Assembly: GCA_037444305.1 (NCBI GenBank)
Contig: JBBIMP010000026.1
Location: forward strand, 12,450 to 76,449
Origin: JBBIMP01 sp037444305
GTDB taxonomy: Bacteria; Acidobacteriota; UBA6911
Length of the DNA stretch: 64,000 nucleotides
Direction of reading: 5' to 3'
Of this stretch, positions 50,705-60,476 are shown piece by piece. Numbering within the stretch: the first letter of the stretch is position 1; each line of letters begins with the position of its first letter. The notes below the pieces were generated by a model. It made no database searches and was not told the DNA's origin. It saw nothing but the letters and a program-made list of their open reading frames with translations. Position numbers and translations under genes: made by a program.

Positions 50705-52618
50705 TCACTTATAGCTTCTCTGCGAAGGTTTCACGTATTCGAAAGCGAGCGGTTCCTTGATCATCGCGGGAGCCTCGCCCGGCCCCTTGAATTCCCACGC
50801 GGCCACGTAGCTGAAGTTCTCGTCGTCACGCTTCGCTTCGTTCTCCGCGGTCTGGTGCTCCTCGCGGAGGTGTCCGCCGCACGATTCCTCGCGTTGCAGG
50901 GCGTCCCGCACCATGAGCGCGGCGAGCTCGAGGAAGTCGGCCAGGCGGAGCGCCTTCTCCAGTTCCTGGTTGAAATCGGAACTGCCGCCGGGAATCTTCA
51001 CCTCGCGCCAGAACTTCTCCTGCAATCGGGGAATCAGTTCGAGAGCCTTCTCGAGGCCCGCCTTGTTGCGCGCCATGCCGCAGTATTCCCACATGATCCT
51101 GCCCAGTTCGCGGTGGATGTCGTCCACCGCAAGCTTGCCCGGTACGGCCATCAGCCTGCCGATGGTCCGTTCGATTTCCCCCTCGGCCTCGCGGAACGCG
51201 GTGTGGGCGGTGTCCACCGGCTTGAATTTGCCGCCGGCCAGGTAATCGCCGATGGTGTAGGGAATGATGAAGTAGCCGTCGGCCAGCCCCTGCATGAGGG
51301 CGCTGGCGCCGAGGCGGTTGGCGCCGTGGTCCGAGAAGTTGGCCTCGCCGAGGACGAAAAGCCCCGGGACGGTGCTCATCAGGTTGTAGTCGACCCAGAT
51401 GCCGCCCATCGTGTAGTGCACGGCCGGGTAGATCCGCATGGGCCGCTCATAGGCGTTTTCGCCGGTGATCTGTTCGTACATGTCGAACAGGTTCCCGTAC
51501 TGCTCCGCCACCCAGTCCCTGCCCTTCCGCTTGATGGTGTCGGCAAAATCGAGGTAGACGGCCAGGCCGGTGGCGCCGACGCCGCGGCCCTCGTCGCACA
51601 TCTCCTTGGCGCGGCGGGAGGCGACGTCGCGCGGGACCAGGTTCCCGAAGGAGGGATAGATTCTCTCCAGGTAGTAGTCTCTTTCGCTTTCGGGAATTTC
51701 GTTTGCGCGCCTCTTGTCCCCCGGGGCCTTGGGCACCCAGATGCGCCCGTCGTTGCGCAGGCTTTCGCTCATCAGCGTCAGCTTGGACTGGTGATCGCTG
51801 GCCACGGGGATGCACGTCGGGTGGATCTGGGTGAAGCAGGGGTTGCCGAACAGGGCCCCGCGCCTGTATGCGCGCCATGCGGCGGAGCCGTTGGACATCT
51901 TGGCCATGGTGGAAAGGTAGAATACGTTGCCGTACCCGCCGGTCGCCAGGATGACGGCATCCGATGCGATCGATTCGATCTTCCCCGTAACCATATCGCG
52001 GACCACGACACCGCGCGCCTGGCCTTCGACCGCCACGATGTCGAGCATCTCGGTGCGGCCGTGGTACCGCACCGCGCCGGCGCCGATCTGGCGGGAGAGC
52101 GCCTGGTAGGCGCCGAGGAGAAGCTGCTGGCCGGTCTGCCCGCGGGCGTAAAAGGTCCGGGAAACCTGCGCCCCCCCGAAGGAGCGGTTATCCAGCAGCC
52201 CGCCGTATTCGCGCGCGAAGGGCACCCCCTGGGCCACGCACTGGTCGATGATGCTGCCGCTCACCTGGGCCAGGCGGTAGACGTTGGCCTCCCGGGCGCG
52301 GTAGTCCCCCCCTTTGACCGTGTCGTAGAAGAGCCGGTGGATGCTGTCGCCGTCGTTGGCGTAGTTCTTGGGGGCGTTGATCCCTCCCTGGGCGGCGATG
52401 CTGTGGGCGCGGCGCGGCGACTCGTGGTAGCAGAGCGCCGTCACCCGGTAGCCGAGCTCGGCCAGGGAGGCCGCGGCCGAGGAGCCCGCCAGCCCGGTGC
52501 CGACGACCACGATGTGGTACTTGCGCCGGTTTGCCGGGTTGACGAGTTTCAGATTGAACCTGTGGGTGTCCCATTTTTTCTCGATGGGTCCATCCGGTAT
52601 TTTTGCGTCCAGAGACAT
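50705..52618 (-). CDS. sdhA: Succinate dehydrogenase/fumarate reductase, flavoprotein subunit
   Basis: A 637-residue flavoprotein. VVVGTGLAGSSAAASLAELG begins the FAD domain, RRAHSIAAQGGINAPKN includes the covalent His-FAD attachment, and the capping domain and active site show RIYPAVHYTMGGIWVDYNL and GLFVLGEANFSDHGANRLGA. It oxidises succinate to fumarate or works in reverse. The gene starts 2 bp after the sdhC stop and ends 13 bp before sdhB, so C-A-B form one operon. Confidence 0.96.
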   Translation of the reverse strand: MSLDAKIPDGPIEKKWDTHRFNLKLVNPANRRKYHIVVVGTGLAGSSAAASLAELGYRVTALCYHESPRRAHSIAAQGGINAPKNYANDGDSIHRLFYDTVKGGDYRAREANVYRLAQVSGSIIDQCVAQGVPFAREYGGLLDNRSFGGAQVSRTFYARGQTGQQLLLGAYQALSRQIGAGAVRYHGRTEMLDIVAVEGQARGVVVRDMVTGKIESIASDAVILATGGYGNVFYLSTMAKMSNGSAAWRAYRRGALFGNPCFTQIHPTCIPVASDHQSKLTLMSESLRNDGRIWVPKAPGDKRRANEIPESERDYYLERIYPSFGNLVPRDVASRRAKEMCDEGRGVGATGLAVYLDFADTIKRKGRDWVAEQYGNLFDMYEQITGENAYERPMRIYPAVHYTMGGIWVDYNLMSTVPGLFVLGEANFSDHGANRLGASALMQGLADGYFIIPYTIGDYLAGGKFKPVDTAHTAFREAEGEIERTIGRLMAVPGKLAVDDIHRELGRIMWEYCGMARNKAGLEKALELIPRLQEKFWREVKIPGGSSDFNQELEKALRLADFLELAALMVRDALQREESCGGHLREEHQTAENEAKRDDENFSYVAAWEFKGPGEAPAMIKEPLAFEYVKPSQRSYK

Positions 52619-52620
52619 GA

Positions 52621-53292
52621 TCAATTGCCCCCCGTCAAGTGAAGCCAATAGAAGTAGAGCGGCATGGCGGCAAAGCCCAAGGGAATGAGAAGCCAAAAAA
52701 AGAGCGCGACGAAATCGACCGGCCGGCGCCAGGCGGGACGCAGCCCGAATGTCTGGAAGGCCGATTGGAAGCCCTGGCGCAGGTGGAAGGCCAGCAGGGC
52801 CAGCGCCGCGAGGTAGAAGGCGTCGTAGAGCGGATCCTGGAAGGCGATTCTCACCAGTTCGTACATCGACGGCTTGGCGCCCTCCGCCGCGAACCGCGCG
52901 GGCACGAAAAAGGTGTACAGGTGCACCACGAGGAAGAAGAACACGACGCTCCCGTTGAAAAACATCCATCTCGAGGTGAAGGTGCTGTTTTCCGAGGGCC
53001 GGTTGGCCTCGTACCGCTCCGCGCGCGCCCGCCGGCTGCGCAGCCAGGTCAGGAGACCGAAGGCCATGTGCGCCAGGAGGCCGGCCACGAGCCCGATTTC
53101 CATGGTGCGGATGGCGGGATTGGTGGACATGAACTCGGAGTACTGGTCGAAGGCCGCTCCGCCGTCGTTCCTGAACAGCAGCAGGTTGCCCGTCATGTGG
53201 ACCACGAGGAAGCTGCACAGGAAGAGCCCCGTCAGCGCCACGAGGATCTTCTGGCCGACGGAGGACTTATAGAATGTGAGTGGTTGGCTCAT
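52621..53292 (-). CDS. sdhC: Succinate dehydrogenase, cytochrome b membrane anchor
   Basis: The 223-residue protein has five predicted membrane helices (for example KILVALTGLFLCSFLVVHMT, FFFLVVHLYTFF, FVALFFWLLIPLGFAAMPLY). Histidines in VVHMTGN, AHMAFG, VVHLYTF and FHLRQG are suited to two haem groups. No SdhD gene is present, which fits the single-anchor, two-haem class. It opens the operon and should reduce or oxidise the quinone pool. The region upstream (53293-53544) holds no gene. Confidence 0.92.
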   Translation of the reverse strand: MSQPLTFYKSSVGQKILVALTGLFLCSFLVVHMTGNLLLFRNDGGAAFDQYSEFMSTNPAIRTMEIGLVAGLLAHMAFGLLTWLRSRRARAERYEANRPSENSTFTSRWMFFNGSVVFFFLVVHLYTFFVPARFAAEGAKPSMYELVRIAFQDPLYDAFYLAALALLAFHLRQGFQSAFQTFGLRPAWRRPVDFVALFFWLLIPLGFAAMPLYFYWLHLTGGN

Positions 53293-53544
53293 TGCTTTCC
53301 GTTCCCTGTCGATGTTGCCTGTGAATATGAGGACTGCCGAGGAACATGGTGAAACAATCCGCGCCGCCGTTTCGCCGCCTGGGAGTGCCCCAAGATAGCA
53401 TTCCTGCGTCCGCGCGCCAAACAGTTAATGCCCGCACGCCCATTAATTCCGCTAATACCGGCGCCGGAGCCCGCACGGCACAGGCGCGTCCCGTCCTTCT
53501 CGGCGGCGGTCCGGGGTGGACACGCAGCGCCGGACACCCGCCCT

Positions 53545-54885
53545 CTAAGGAACGATGCGGCCCTTGCCCGCCGTGAACTCGATCCTCGTGCCGTAAGGCT
53601 CGGAAAGCGCGGCCAGGCTCCGGATGATCCGTTCCGCGGCCGCCGGGTCGGCGATCACGGGGCGCCCGCGCTGCGTCCGTGGAAGCTTCTGCCCGAGCGT
53701 GATCGGCAGCAGTTCGATGGTCTTCAGCCTGCCCCCCTCATACACGGGCAGGGCGACCGCCGACTCCCAGTTCAGGTCGTCCACCGGGAAGCCGCGGGTG
53801 TCGTTCCGGTAGCGCGCGTCGCTGAATTCGGCGGGCGTGGCCTCCAGGCCCAGCCCGTAGGGCATGTAGTTCTCCGCGGGCAGAAACTCGACCGTTTCGT
53901 TCTGGAAGACGAAGTTGGCCAGGCTGTAGAAGATCGGTTTGCCCTTGTAGAGCTCGATCCCCTTCAGGATGTGCGGCCCGTGGCCGACGACCATGTCCGC
54001 GCCGGCGTCCACGGCCGCGCGGGCGAAGGTTTCCAGAAAGCGCGCGGGTTTCTGGCGGTTACCGGGCGCCGCCTCATGGCCGTGAAAAGTGACGATCAAC
54101 CAGTCCGCCTGCTTCCTGGCCGAACGGATCGCAGCCATGATTTCCTTCATGTCCTGCTCGTTGGGGATCGTGGTCGCTCCGGGCGCCTCGGCCAGTTCAT
54201 AGCGGTTACCCTGGAACAACAGTGTCCGGGCCTCCGTCTGGGGCCGCACGCCCGTGATCTTTGCCTGGATGTTCTTGAGCGCCTCCATCCCCTCGGCATC
54301 GAGGTGATACACGGTTTCCCATCGCAGGGGGTTGAGTCCCGGCCGCCCCCGCACTTCGGGCCGGTCCGGACCGGCAAGGCCGGCGGCGGGGAAAGTGGAG
54401 GCACAAGAAATGAGCGCCACGCGGCCGACGGACGAATCCAGAAAGCCGGGGCTGCGCGCCAGCGTCAGGTTGCGGCCTACGCCCGCATGCGCCAGGCCCG
54501 ACTTGCGCACCCACTCGAGGTTGACCAGCAGACCCTCGATGCCGTAGTCGACCGAGTGATTGTTGGCCAGCGATACCATGTCGAAGCCGGCCCACACGAG
54601 ATCCTGCAGGATCGAAGGATGGGCGCGCACGTAGGTGCCTCCGCTCTGCGCGGCGGGATAGCCCTCGTAGTCATGAAAGAGCATCTCGAGGTTGGTGAAG
54701 GCGACGTCCGCCCGGCGGATCGTTTCCATCAGGCCGAGGAATTCCGGCTCGCCGTGCACCGCCAGTCTCTGCGTGATGAGCGAGTCCCCGGTCAGGGCGA
54801 ATGTCGCGGTTTTGCCGGCCCCCTGCGCGATCAGCAGGGAGGCGGAAGCAAGCAGAAGGAGAGGCACAAGCCTGAAGCTTTTCAT
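53545..54885 (-). CDS. Secreted CapA/PgsA-type metallophosphoesterase-like protein
   Basis: The 446-residue protein has a signal peptide (FRLVPLLLLASASLLIAQG) and the CapA fold: TFALTGDSLITQRL, DVAFTNLEMLFHDYEG, GFDMVSLANNHSVDYG, VTFHGHE, DMVVGHGPHILKGIELYKGK and FYSLANFVF. These residues form a calcineurin-like metal site. CapA proteins are named for poly-gamma-glutamate capsule synthesis, but here no cap genes are near and another envelope role is likely. AAGGAGG precedes the ATG at 54885. It follows the TonB receptor on the same strand with a 132-bp gap. Confidence 0.87.
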   Translation of the reverse strand: MKSFRLVPLLLLASASLLIAQGAGKTATFALTGDSLITQRLAVHGEPEFLGLMETIRRADVAFTNLEMLFHDYEGYPAAQSGGTYVRAHPSILQDLVWAGFDMVSLANNHSVDYGIEGLLVNLEWVRKSGLAHAGVGRNLTLARSPGFLDSSVGRVALISCASTFPAAGLAGPDRPEVRGRPGLNPLRWETVYHLDAEGMEALKNIQAKITGVRPQTEARTLLFQGNRYELAEAPGATTIPNEQDMKEIMAAIRSARKQADWLIVTFHGHEAAPGNRQKPARFLETFARAAVDAGADMVVGHGPHILKGIELYKGKPIFYSLANFVFQNETVEFLPAENYMPYGLGLEATPAEFSDARYRNDTRGFPVDDLNWESAVALPVYEGGRLKTIELLPITLGQKLPRTQRGRPVIADPAAAERIIRSLAALSEPYGTRIEFTAGKGRIVP

Positions 54886-55017
54886 CGCGGACCTCCTTGT
54901 TTTTTGGCTGAGCTTAGATGAATCGGGGCTGGCTTGCCAAGAACGAAAAAAAGGCGGCGGCCCGGAATTACTCCACCGGACCGCCGCCCGCACTGCAGGG
55001 GGACTCGAAAGCTCCCG

Positions 55018-58000
55018 TCAGAAGCTGAGCCGGAGGCCCAGCTGAATGCGGCGCGCGTCGTGCGCCGCGGTGTACGCCAGCGGAACGCTGGGACCTACGT
55101 CCGAACGGGCCTTCACGTTGAAGGGGCCGGCGAACGCCGGTCCCACCGTGTTGTTGACGCTGGAGTAATTCAAGCGGTTGAAGATGTTGAAACCCTCGAA
55201 GGTGAGTTCCAGCACGTTTTTCTCCGAACCGAGGTTGAACCTGCGGGCCAGCCGGAGATCCATCGTCACGAAATTCGGGCCGATGCCGGTGTTGCGCCCG
55301 GCGAAGATCGGCCGGTCGGTCGTCGAATGCCGGTCGCCGTTGAGGTCCGTTCCCGTGAGCAGGTTGAACGGCCTGCTGCTGTTGGCCCGGAGTATGGGGC
55401 TCAGGACGAAACCGGACAGGAAGGTCTCGATCGCCGAGTTCCCCGTCTCGAACGGGCTGCTCAGCTGCGCGAACACAACCAGCTTGTGACGCTGGTCGAA
55501 GGCCGAGAGCGCGCGCTCCGCACGCAGGTTCAGCTGGTCCATGGGCTGGAAGTCGCTGTTGAAGTCCGTAACCTCGTCGATGGCTTTGCTCCAGGTGTAG
55601 TTGCCGGCGAAGACCACGTTCTTGCTGAAGCGCCGGCTCAACTCGAGGACCATTCCATGATAGAAGGCCCGCGCCGACGACTCGTACATGTTCTCCTGGA
55701 AAAGGAGTGGATCTTTGAAGCAGTTCAGGATCCCCGCCCCGGTGCAGCCCGCCGTGGACGACCAGTCACGGATGCCCCGGGGTCCGATCGGGCGGTCTCT
55801 GAGGTTGAGGTCGCGCGAGCGCGAGATCTTGAGCGTCGACGCGAAGATGTAATTGGCCCCGATGCTTGTGCCGGGTCCCAGCGCCTGCTCAATGCCGAGA
55901 CTCCCCTGCTGGGAGTAGGAGTTCCTGTGGTTCGGGTCGACCCGGAACAGGACCGTGAACGGCGGGCGGGGACCGGTCTGCGAGATGGTGATGCCGAACT
56001 GGGAGAGGTCCGCCGCAGTGATCGCCCTCGTCGGCTTCGGCACGCCGATCACCCCCCTGGCGCGGAGCGTCTGGTAGATGTTGATCGGGCCGGTGGCCGC
56101 GAAGGGATTAGTCGCGTCCAGGACGGACAGGACCTGCGCGATCTGGCGGAAGCCGCCGATCTCATTGAGGGAATTGACCACGTGGTCGATCTGGAAATAG
56201 GTGGTCGCGTAATAGATTCCGAAACCGCCGCGGATCACGGTCTTCTTGTTGGAGAATGGATCCCAGGCGAAGCCGAAGCGCGGCGCGAAGTTGTTCTTGT
56301 CGGTCGGGATCGGGTCCCTGCGGTCGTCGACTTCGTAGCGCAGACCCAGGTCCAGGGTGAAGTTGGGCGCCATGGACCAGGAGTCCTGTACATAAAAGGC
56401 GTAGTAGGGCATGGTGGCGGCGACCACACCGTCCCCGAAGCCCTGCTGGTAGGATTGCGGCACCCCGAGGTCGAACGCCTGCAGCGCGGTGATCGGGGCT
56501 GCACCCAGCGCGGGACTGACGAGAGCGCCGGGAAGTGTGCCGAATCCGAACCGCCCGCCCATGAATGTGTGCGAGTCGGTTTTCGCCCCCCGCAACAGCA
56601 GTGTGCCGCCGAACTTGAAGCGATGGTTGCCGCGTGCGTAGGAGAGGCTGTCGGAGATCTCGTACCGCCGCTCAAACGTATAGCTGGGCAGGAAGATGTC
56701 CCGGTTAAAGAATCCGAACCCGGCGATGTTCAGCTCGGGGCCGAACGGGTCGTTGGGATTGACGTCGAACTTCCGGTAGTTCCACTGGACATGGAACTCG
56801 TTTATCAGCTTGGGGCTTACTGCCGCAGTCCAGCCACCCACGACGTTGCTGTCCAGGATGTAAGTGTTGTTGGAGCGGGAGAGGCCGACCAGCGCCCGCG
56901 TGCTCTGGTTGTTCTCGCGGTTGCGCGCGAAGTTGTAGCGCAGGAAGAGCTGGTGGCTGGTGCCGGCCCGGTGGTCGAGCCTTGCCGAAAATGTCTTGTT
57001 GTTCGACGTGAACGGGAACACCCCGCTGTTGGTTTTGAACAGGTCCTGCGTGGGCTGCTTGGCGGTCAGCGTGGCCTGGAGCGCTCCCGCGCAGAACGCC
57101 GGCGGGAGCGTGACCGCGCCGGGCACGCTCGGGAGGCAGACGATCGGCGTCATGCTCGGATTGGCGGCCAGGCCGGCAATGATCGCGGCCTGCGCGGCCG
57201 TCGGCTGGAAGATCGACAGGTCGGTGAGCACCGGCACCGTGGTGGATTCGTTCCGGTTCAGGCCCTCGAAACCGCCGAAGAAGAACGTCCGGTCCTTGCG
57301 GAGCGGGAAGCCCAGTGTCCCGCCGTACTGCTGGCGCTCCGCGGACGGCTTGACCCGCTGGGGCTTGTTGCTGACCAGCGCGATCGCGAACGGGTCCGCG
57401 GCATCCAGCTTGTCGTGCCGGAAGAAGCCGAAGATGCGGCCGTGGAACTGGTTGCCGCCCGACTTGGAGACGATGTTGATGACGCCGCCGCTGGCGCCGC
57501 CCAGTTCGGCGGAGTAGTTGCTGCGGTTGATCTGGAACTCCTGGATCGCCTCCTGGCTCAGTGCCGAACGCACCCCGCCGGCAGAGTCGTTCGTTTCCGC
57601 CCCGTCGACCGTGACGCTGTTGCCGCGTCCGTTGCTGCCGTAAAAGGAAAGCCCGCTCTGCGGCGTCTGGGTGACGCGGAAGTCGCTGTTGTCGGCCAGG
57701 GCGTTGGAGTCCACTACACCGGGTGCGAGCAGGGTGAACGTGAGGTAGTCCCTGCGGTCGATCGGGAGGTTGCGGATGGAGCGCTCGCTGATTGTCTCCG
57801 ACTGCCGCGCTTTCTGGGTCTCGATTGCGGGGGCTTCACCCGTCACCATGACGGTTTCTCCCGCGACACCAACCTGGAGCTTGAAGTCCATGGAGAGCAC
57901 TTGGCCGATCAGCACCTCCACGCTGCTGCTCGTCTGGGTTTTGAACCCGGTGGCTTCGGCCCTGATATCGTACATCCCCGGGGGAAGCAGAAGCAGCCGG

Positions 58001-58203
58001 TAGCCCCCTCTCTCGTCGCTGATGGCCTGCCGGGTGAAGCCGGTGGCGAGTTGTGTTGCGGTGATGGTGACTCCGGGCACGATGGCGCCCGACTGGTCAA
58101 TCACTATCCCCTTGATCTCCCCGCTGGAGATATTGGACTGGGCCATGGCAAGCCCGCAGCCGAGCAACAGCGCTATGAAAAGCGATGGAACAGGATTTCT
58201 CAT
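55018..58203 (-). CDS. TonB-dependent receptor, Oar-like
   Basis: A complete 1061-residue outer-membrane receptor. It has a signal peptide (SLFIALLLGCGLAMAQS), a carboxypeptidase-regulatory-like domain (GEIKGIVIDQSGAIVPGVTI, YRLLLLPPGMYDIRAEATGF), a plug domain (SVTVDGAETNDSAGGVRSAL, EFQINRSNYSAELGGASGGV) and a 22-strand-type barrel ending in the terminal aromatic residue (RIQLGLRLSF). The ligand is unknown; such proteins are numerous in acidobacteria. GAGGAGGATCC lies just before the start at 58203. It is a different paralogue from the receptor at the left edge. Confidence 0.92.
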   Translation of the reverse strand: MRNPVPSLFIALLLGCGLAMAQSNISSGEIKGIVIDQSGAIVPGVTITATQLATGFTRQAISDERGGYRLLLLPPGMYDIRAEATGFKTQTSSSVEVLIGQVLSMDFKLQVGVAGETVMVTGEAPAIETQKARQSETISERSIRNLPIDRRDYLTFTLLAPGVVDSNALADNSDFRVTQTPQSGLSFYGSNGRGNSVTVDGAETNDSAGGVRSALSQEAIQEFQINRSNYSAELGGASGGVINIVSKSGGNQFHGRIFGFFRHDKLDAADPFAIALVSNKPQRVKPSAERQQYGGTLGFPLRKDRTFFFGGFEGLNRNESTTVPVLTDLSIFQPTAAQAAIIAGLAANPSMTPIVCLPSVPGAVTLPPAFCAGALQATLTAKQPTQDLFKTNSGVFPFTSNNKTFSARLDHRAGTSHQLFLRYNFARNRENNQSTRALVGLSRSNNTYILDSNVVGGWTAAVSPKLINEFHVQWNYRKFDVNPNDPFGPELNIAGFGFFNRDIFLPSYTFERRYEISDSLSYARGNHRFKFGGTLLLRGAKTDSHTFMGGRFGFGTLPGALVSPALGAAPITALQAFDLGVPQSYQQGFGDGVVAATMPYYAFYVQDSWSMAPNFTLDLGLRYEVDDRRDPIPTDKNNFAPRFGFAWDPFSNKKTVIRGGFGIYYATTYFQIDHVVNSLNEIGGFRQIAQVLSVLDATNPFAATGPINIYQTLRARGVIGVPKPTRAITAADLSQFGITISQTGPRPPFTVLFRVDPNHRNSYSQQGSLGIEQALGPGTSIGANYIFASTLKISRSRDLNLRDRPIGPRGIRDWSSTAGCTGAGILNCFKDPLLFQENMYESSARAFYHGMVLELSRRFSKNVVFAGNYTWSKAIDEVTDFNSDFQPMDQLNLRAERALSAFDQRHKLVVFAQLSSPFETGNSAIETFLSGFVLSPILRANSSRPFNLLTGTDLNGDRHSTTDRPIFAGRNTGIGPNFVTMDLRLARRFNLGSEKNVLELTFEGFNIFNRLNYSSVNNTVGPAFAGPFNVKARSDVGPSVPLAYTAAHDARRIQLGLRLSF

Positions 58204-58479
58204 GGATCCTCCTCTGCTTGGAAATACGGGGCGCACGATGCCCCCTGACTACTCGAACGGCTTGAGGTGCTCCTATGACCTTAGGGCCGGCGACTCGAGT
58301 TTTGCGTTGTCATGACCAGACGCCGGATCACGGATGAATACTATTGAAAAATCCCCAAGACTTGCCCCCAAACTATTATTTCCGCTGATCCAAGTCAAGA
58401 GGAGTTTGCAGGCTGAACGGGGCATTCGGCCGGGCCGGAGGGGATCCCGGCCGCCGATCGGGCGGCTGAAGGATCCGGA

Positions 58480-59427
58480 CTAGAGGTGAACCTGGATCTC
58501 GCGCACGTCCTTGAAGGTTTCGACGAGATGCTGCTTGAGGCGCGCCACCAGCTTCTTCTCGGCGATCCGGATGGCCTCCCGGGTGACGCCGTACAGGTCG
58601 GCGATTTCCTGCAGAGTCTTCGGCTCGTCCGCAATCAGTCTCTGCTCCAGAATCACCCTGTCGCGCTCGGCAAGGGGCTCCGCGAAGTCGGCCAGCTTCT
58701 CCTCGAGCAGTTGACGGAACTCCCCCTGGGCGATCTTCTCGTCGACGCTTTCCTCCATCAGGCTCAAGGTGTCGCCGAACTTCAGATCGCTGGCCTCGCC
58801 CCCGATGGGAGCCTCGAGGGAAATGTCGCCTCCCGCCATGCCCTCCTCCACCTCCCGCAGTTCCTTTTCGTCGACCCCCAGGTTCATGGCCAGCAGCTGC
58901 GGCGTCGGGGTAATGCCCTTTGCCTCCAGTTTCCGCTTTTCCCGGTTCAGGTTACGGAGGATCCTGCGGCGGGTGTTGGTCGTGCCGATCCGGACCATCC
59001 TCTTGTTGTCGAGCAGGAACCGCAGGATATAAGCCTTGATCCACCAGGCCGCGTAGGTGCGGAGCCGCGTTCCCCGGTCGGGGTCGAAGCGGTTGACCGC
59101 CTGGAGCAGCCCTATGTTCCCCTCCTGGATGAGGTCCAGGAGATTCTGGTAGACCTTGTGGTAGATCATGGCGATCTTGACCACGAGACGAAGGTTCGAA
59201 GTGACCAGCCGGTAGGCGGCCTCGGGATCGCCGGTGGCCCGGAGGCTGACCGCAAGGTCGTGCTCCTCCTCGCGGCCGAGGTCGTGGAAGCGGCTGATCT
59301 CCAGCAGGTACCGCTTCAGCGGGTCGTACGTGGTCAGCTTGTTCGACGCTGACGCGGCCGGGTCCTCGGCGACGAGGAGGCCTTTCACCTCCACCTGCGG
59401 TTTGTCGTCTTCGTCCTTCTTCTTCAT
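58480..59427 (-). CDS. RNA polymerase sigma factor, sigma-70 group 3 (RpoH-like)
   Basis: The 315-residue protein contains sigma region 1.2 (LKRYLLEISRFHDLGREEEH), region 2 (SNLRLVVKIAMIYHKVYQNL, then LDLIQEGNIGLLQAVNRFD and TYAAWWIKAYILRF) and region 4.2 helix-turn-helix (TLQEIADLYGVTREAIRIAE). Length and the lack of a long region 1.1 point to an RpoH/heat-shock-like alternative factor, not the housekeeping one. It is transcribed after the FHA-cyclase and J-domain genes, 73 bp beyond the former; the J-domain neighbour fits a stress role. Confidence 0.88.
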   Translation of the reverse strand: MKKKDEDDKPQVEVKGLLVAEDPAASASNKLTTYDPLKRYLLEISRFHDLGREEEHDLAVSLRATGDPEAAYRLVTSNLRLVVKIAMIYHKVYQNLLDLIQEGNIGLLQAVNRFDPDRGTRLRTYAAWWIKAYILRFLLDNKRMVRIGTTNTRRRILRNLNREKRKLEAKGITPTPQLLAMNLGVDEKELREVEEGMAGGDISLEAPIGGEASDLKFGDTLSLMEESVDEKIAQGEFRQLLEEKLADFAEPLAERDRVILEQRLIADEPKTLQEIADLYGVTREAIRIAEKKLVARLKQHLVETFKDVREIQVHL

Positions 59428-59500
59428 GATCCGGGTGCGGCCGCGTCCGCGGCGGCGCCATCCTATTATATGTGCGATTTGATGGCCAGCGGGGGTGGTT

Positions 59501-60460
59501 TCAGCGGGGACTGTCTGCAGGAGCAGGATGCACCCATTCCAGCGCCATGACCTGGACCTGCTCCTTCTTTCCCTTGACCTCGGCCTCGCCCAGGTCGCGG
59601 AAGAGATGCCGGGCGGAGGCGCGCTCGGAGAGGCTCCGGCTCACGACCACGGGCGCGCCCATTTCCTTGGTCAGGGATTCGATCCGGAAGGCCAGGTTCA
59701 CGCTGTCGCCGACCACGGTGAACGACTGTATATCGCCCGTGCCGACGTTGCCCATCATGGCCTCCCCCAGGTTCAGCCCGACGCCCACGCGGAAAACGTG
59801 ACCGGGAAAATCTACCGAGAGCTTCGCGGAAAAACGCCCGGCGTTTTCCACCAACCCCTTGGCCGCCTCGAGCGCCGAGTCGACTTCGGGGGACGACCCA
59901 TCGGCGTTGTCGGCCACCCAGTAGGCCATCACCGCGTCCCCGATGAATTTGTCGATCGTGCCCCTGGCTTTCTCTATGATCTCGGTGCAGTCGCGGAACC
60001 AGTCGGCGATGAGCCGCGAGAATTCGGGGCCGGGCAGGGATTCGCTCATCCCCGTATAGTTGCGGATGTCGGAAACCAGGATCACCACCTGCTCGCGGCG
60101 CAGGTCCATGCGTGTTCCCGGGCTGATGGTCTCCTGGCTGCCTTCGGCCGCGGAGGCGCATGAAAAAAGGAGCTGCGTGCTACCGATCACGATCTCGTCT
60201 CCGTCGGCCAGGTCCCGCGGCGCGGTCAGGCGCCTCCCGTTGAGCCATGTGCCGTTGGCGCTGCCGGCGTCGCTCAGCCGGTAACGGCCGTTGCCCTGGT
60301 GGCTGATTTCCGCGTGGTTGCGCGAGGCGCGCGGATCTTCGACCTGGAACTGACTGCCCGTGGAGCGGCCGATGGTCATGTGTTCGCCGATATCCGCCTG
60401 CCGCACGGTGCGCCCGTCGCGCAGCAGACTGACGCGTGCCTCCTTGGTTGTGGATTCCAT
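59501..60460 (-). CDS. FHA-domain class III adenylate/guanylate cyclase
   Basis: A 319-residue soluble protein. The N-terminal FHA domain (IGRSTGSQFQVEDPRASRNH, SDAGSANGTWLNGRRL) recognises phosphothreonine. The C-terminal cyclase domain has both metal-binding aspartates (ILVSDIRNYT and KFIGDAVMAYW) and the transition-state Asn/Arg (VVGDSVNLAFRIESL), so it should be active. An output tied to Ser/Thr kinase signalling is plausible, given the kinase-like gene at 9723-11396. The start at 60460 follows AAGGACTCGAG; it begins 16 bp after the J-domain stop. Confidence 0.9.
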   Translation of the reverse strand: MESTTKEARVSLLRDGRTVRQADIGEHMTIGRSTGSQFQVEDPRASRNHAEISHQGNGRYRLSDAGSANGTWLNGRRLTAPRDLADGDEIVIGSTQLLFSCASAAEGSQETISPGTRMDLRREQVVILVSDIRNYTGMSESLPGPEFSRLIADWFRDCTEIIEKARGTIDKFIGDAVMAYWVADNADGSSPEVDSALEAAKGLVENAGRFSAKLSVDFPGHVFRVGVGLNLGEAMMGNVGTGDIQSFTVVGDSVNLAFRIESLTKEMGAPVVVSRSLSERASARHLFRDLGEAEVKGKKEQVQVMALEWVHPAPADSPR

Positions 60461-60476
60461 CTCGAGTCCTTGTCGT

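Noticed and set aside
54934..58248. Plus-strand open frame of about 1100 codons
   Set aside because: It is the antisense shadow of the TonB receptor; the minus frame has signal peptide, plug and barrel motifs, while the plus frame is Arg/Gly/Val-rich without domains.
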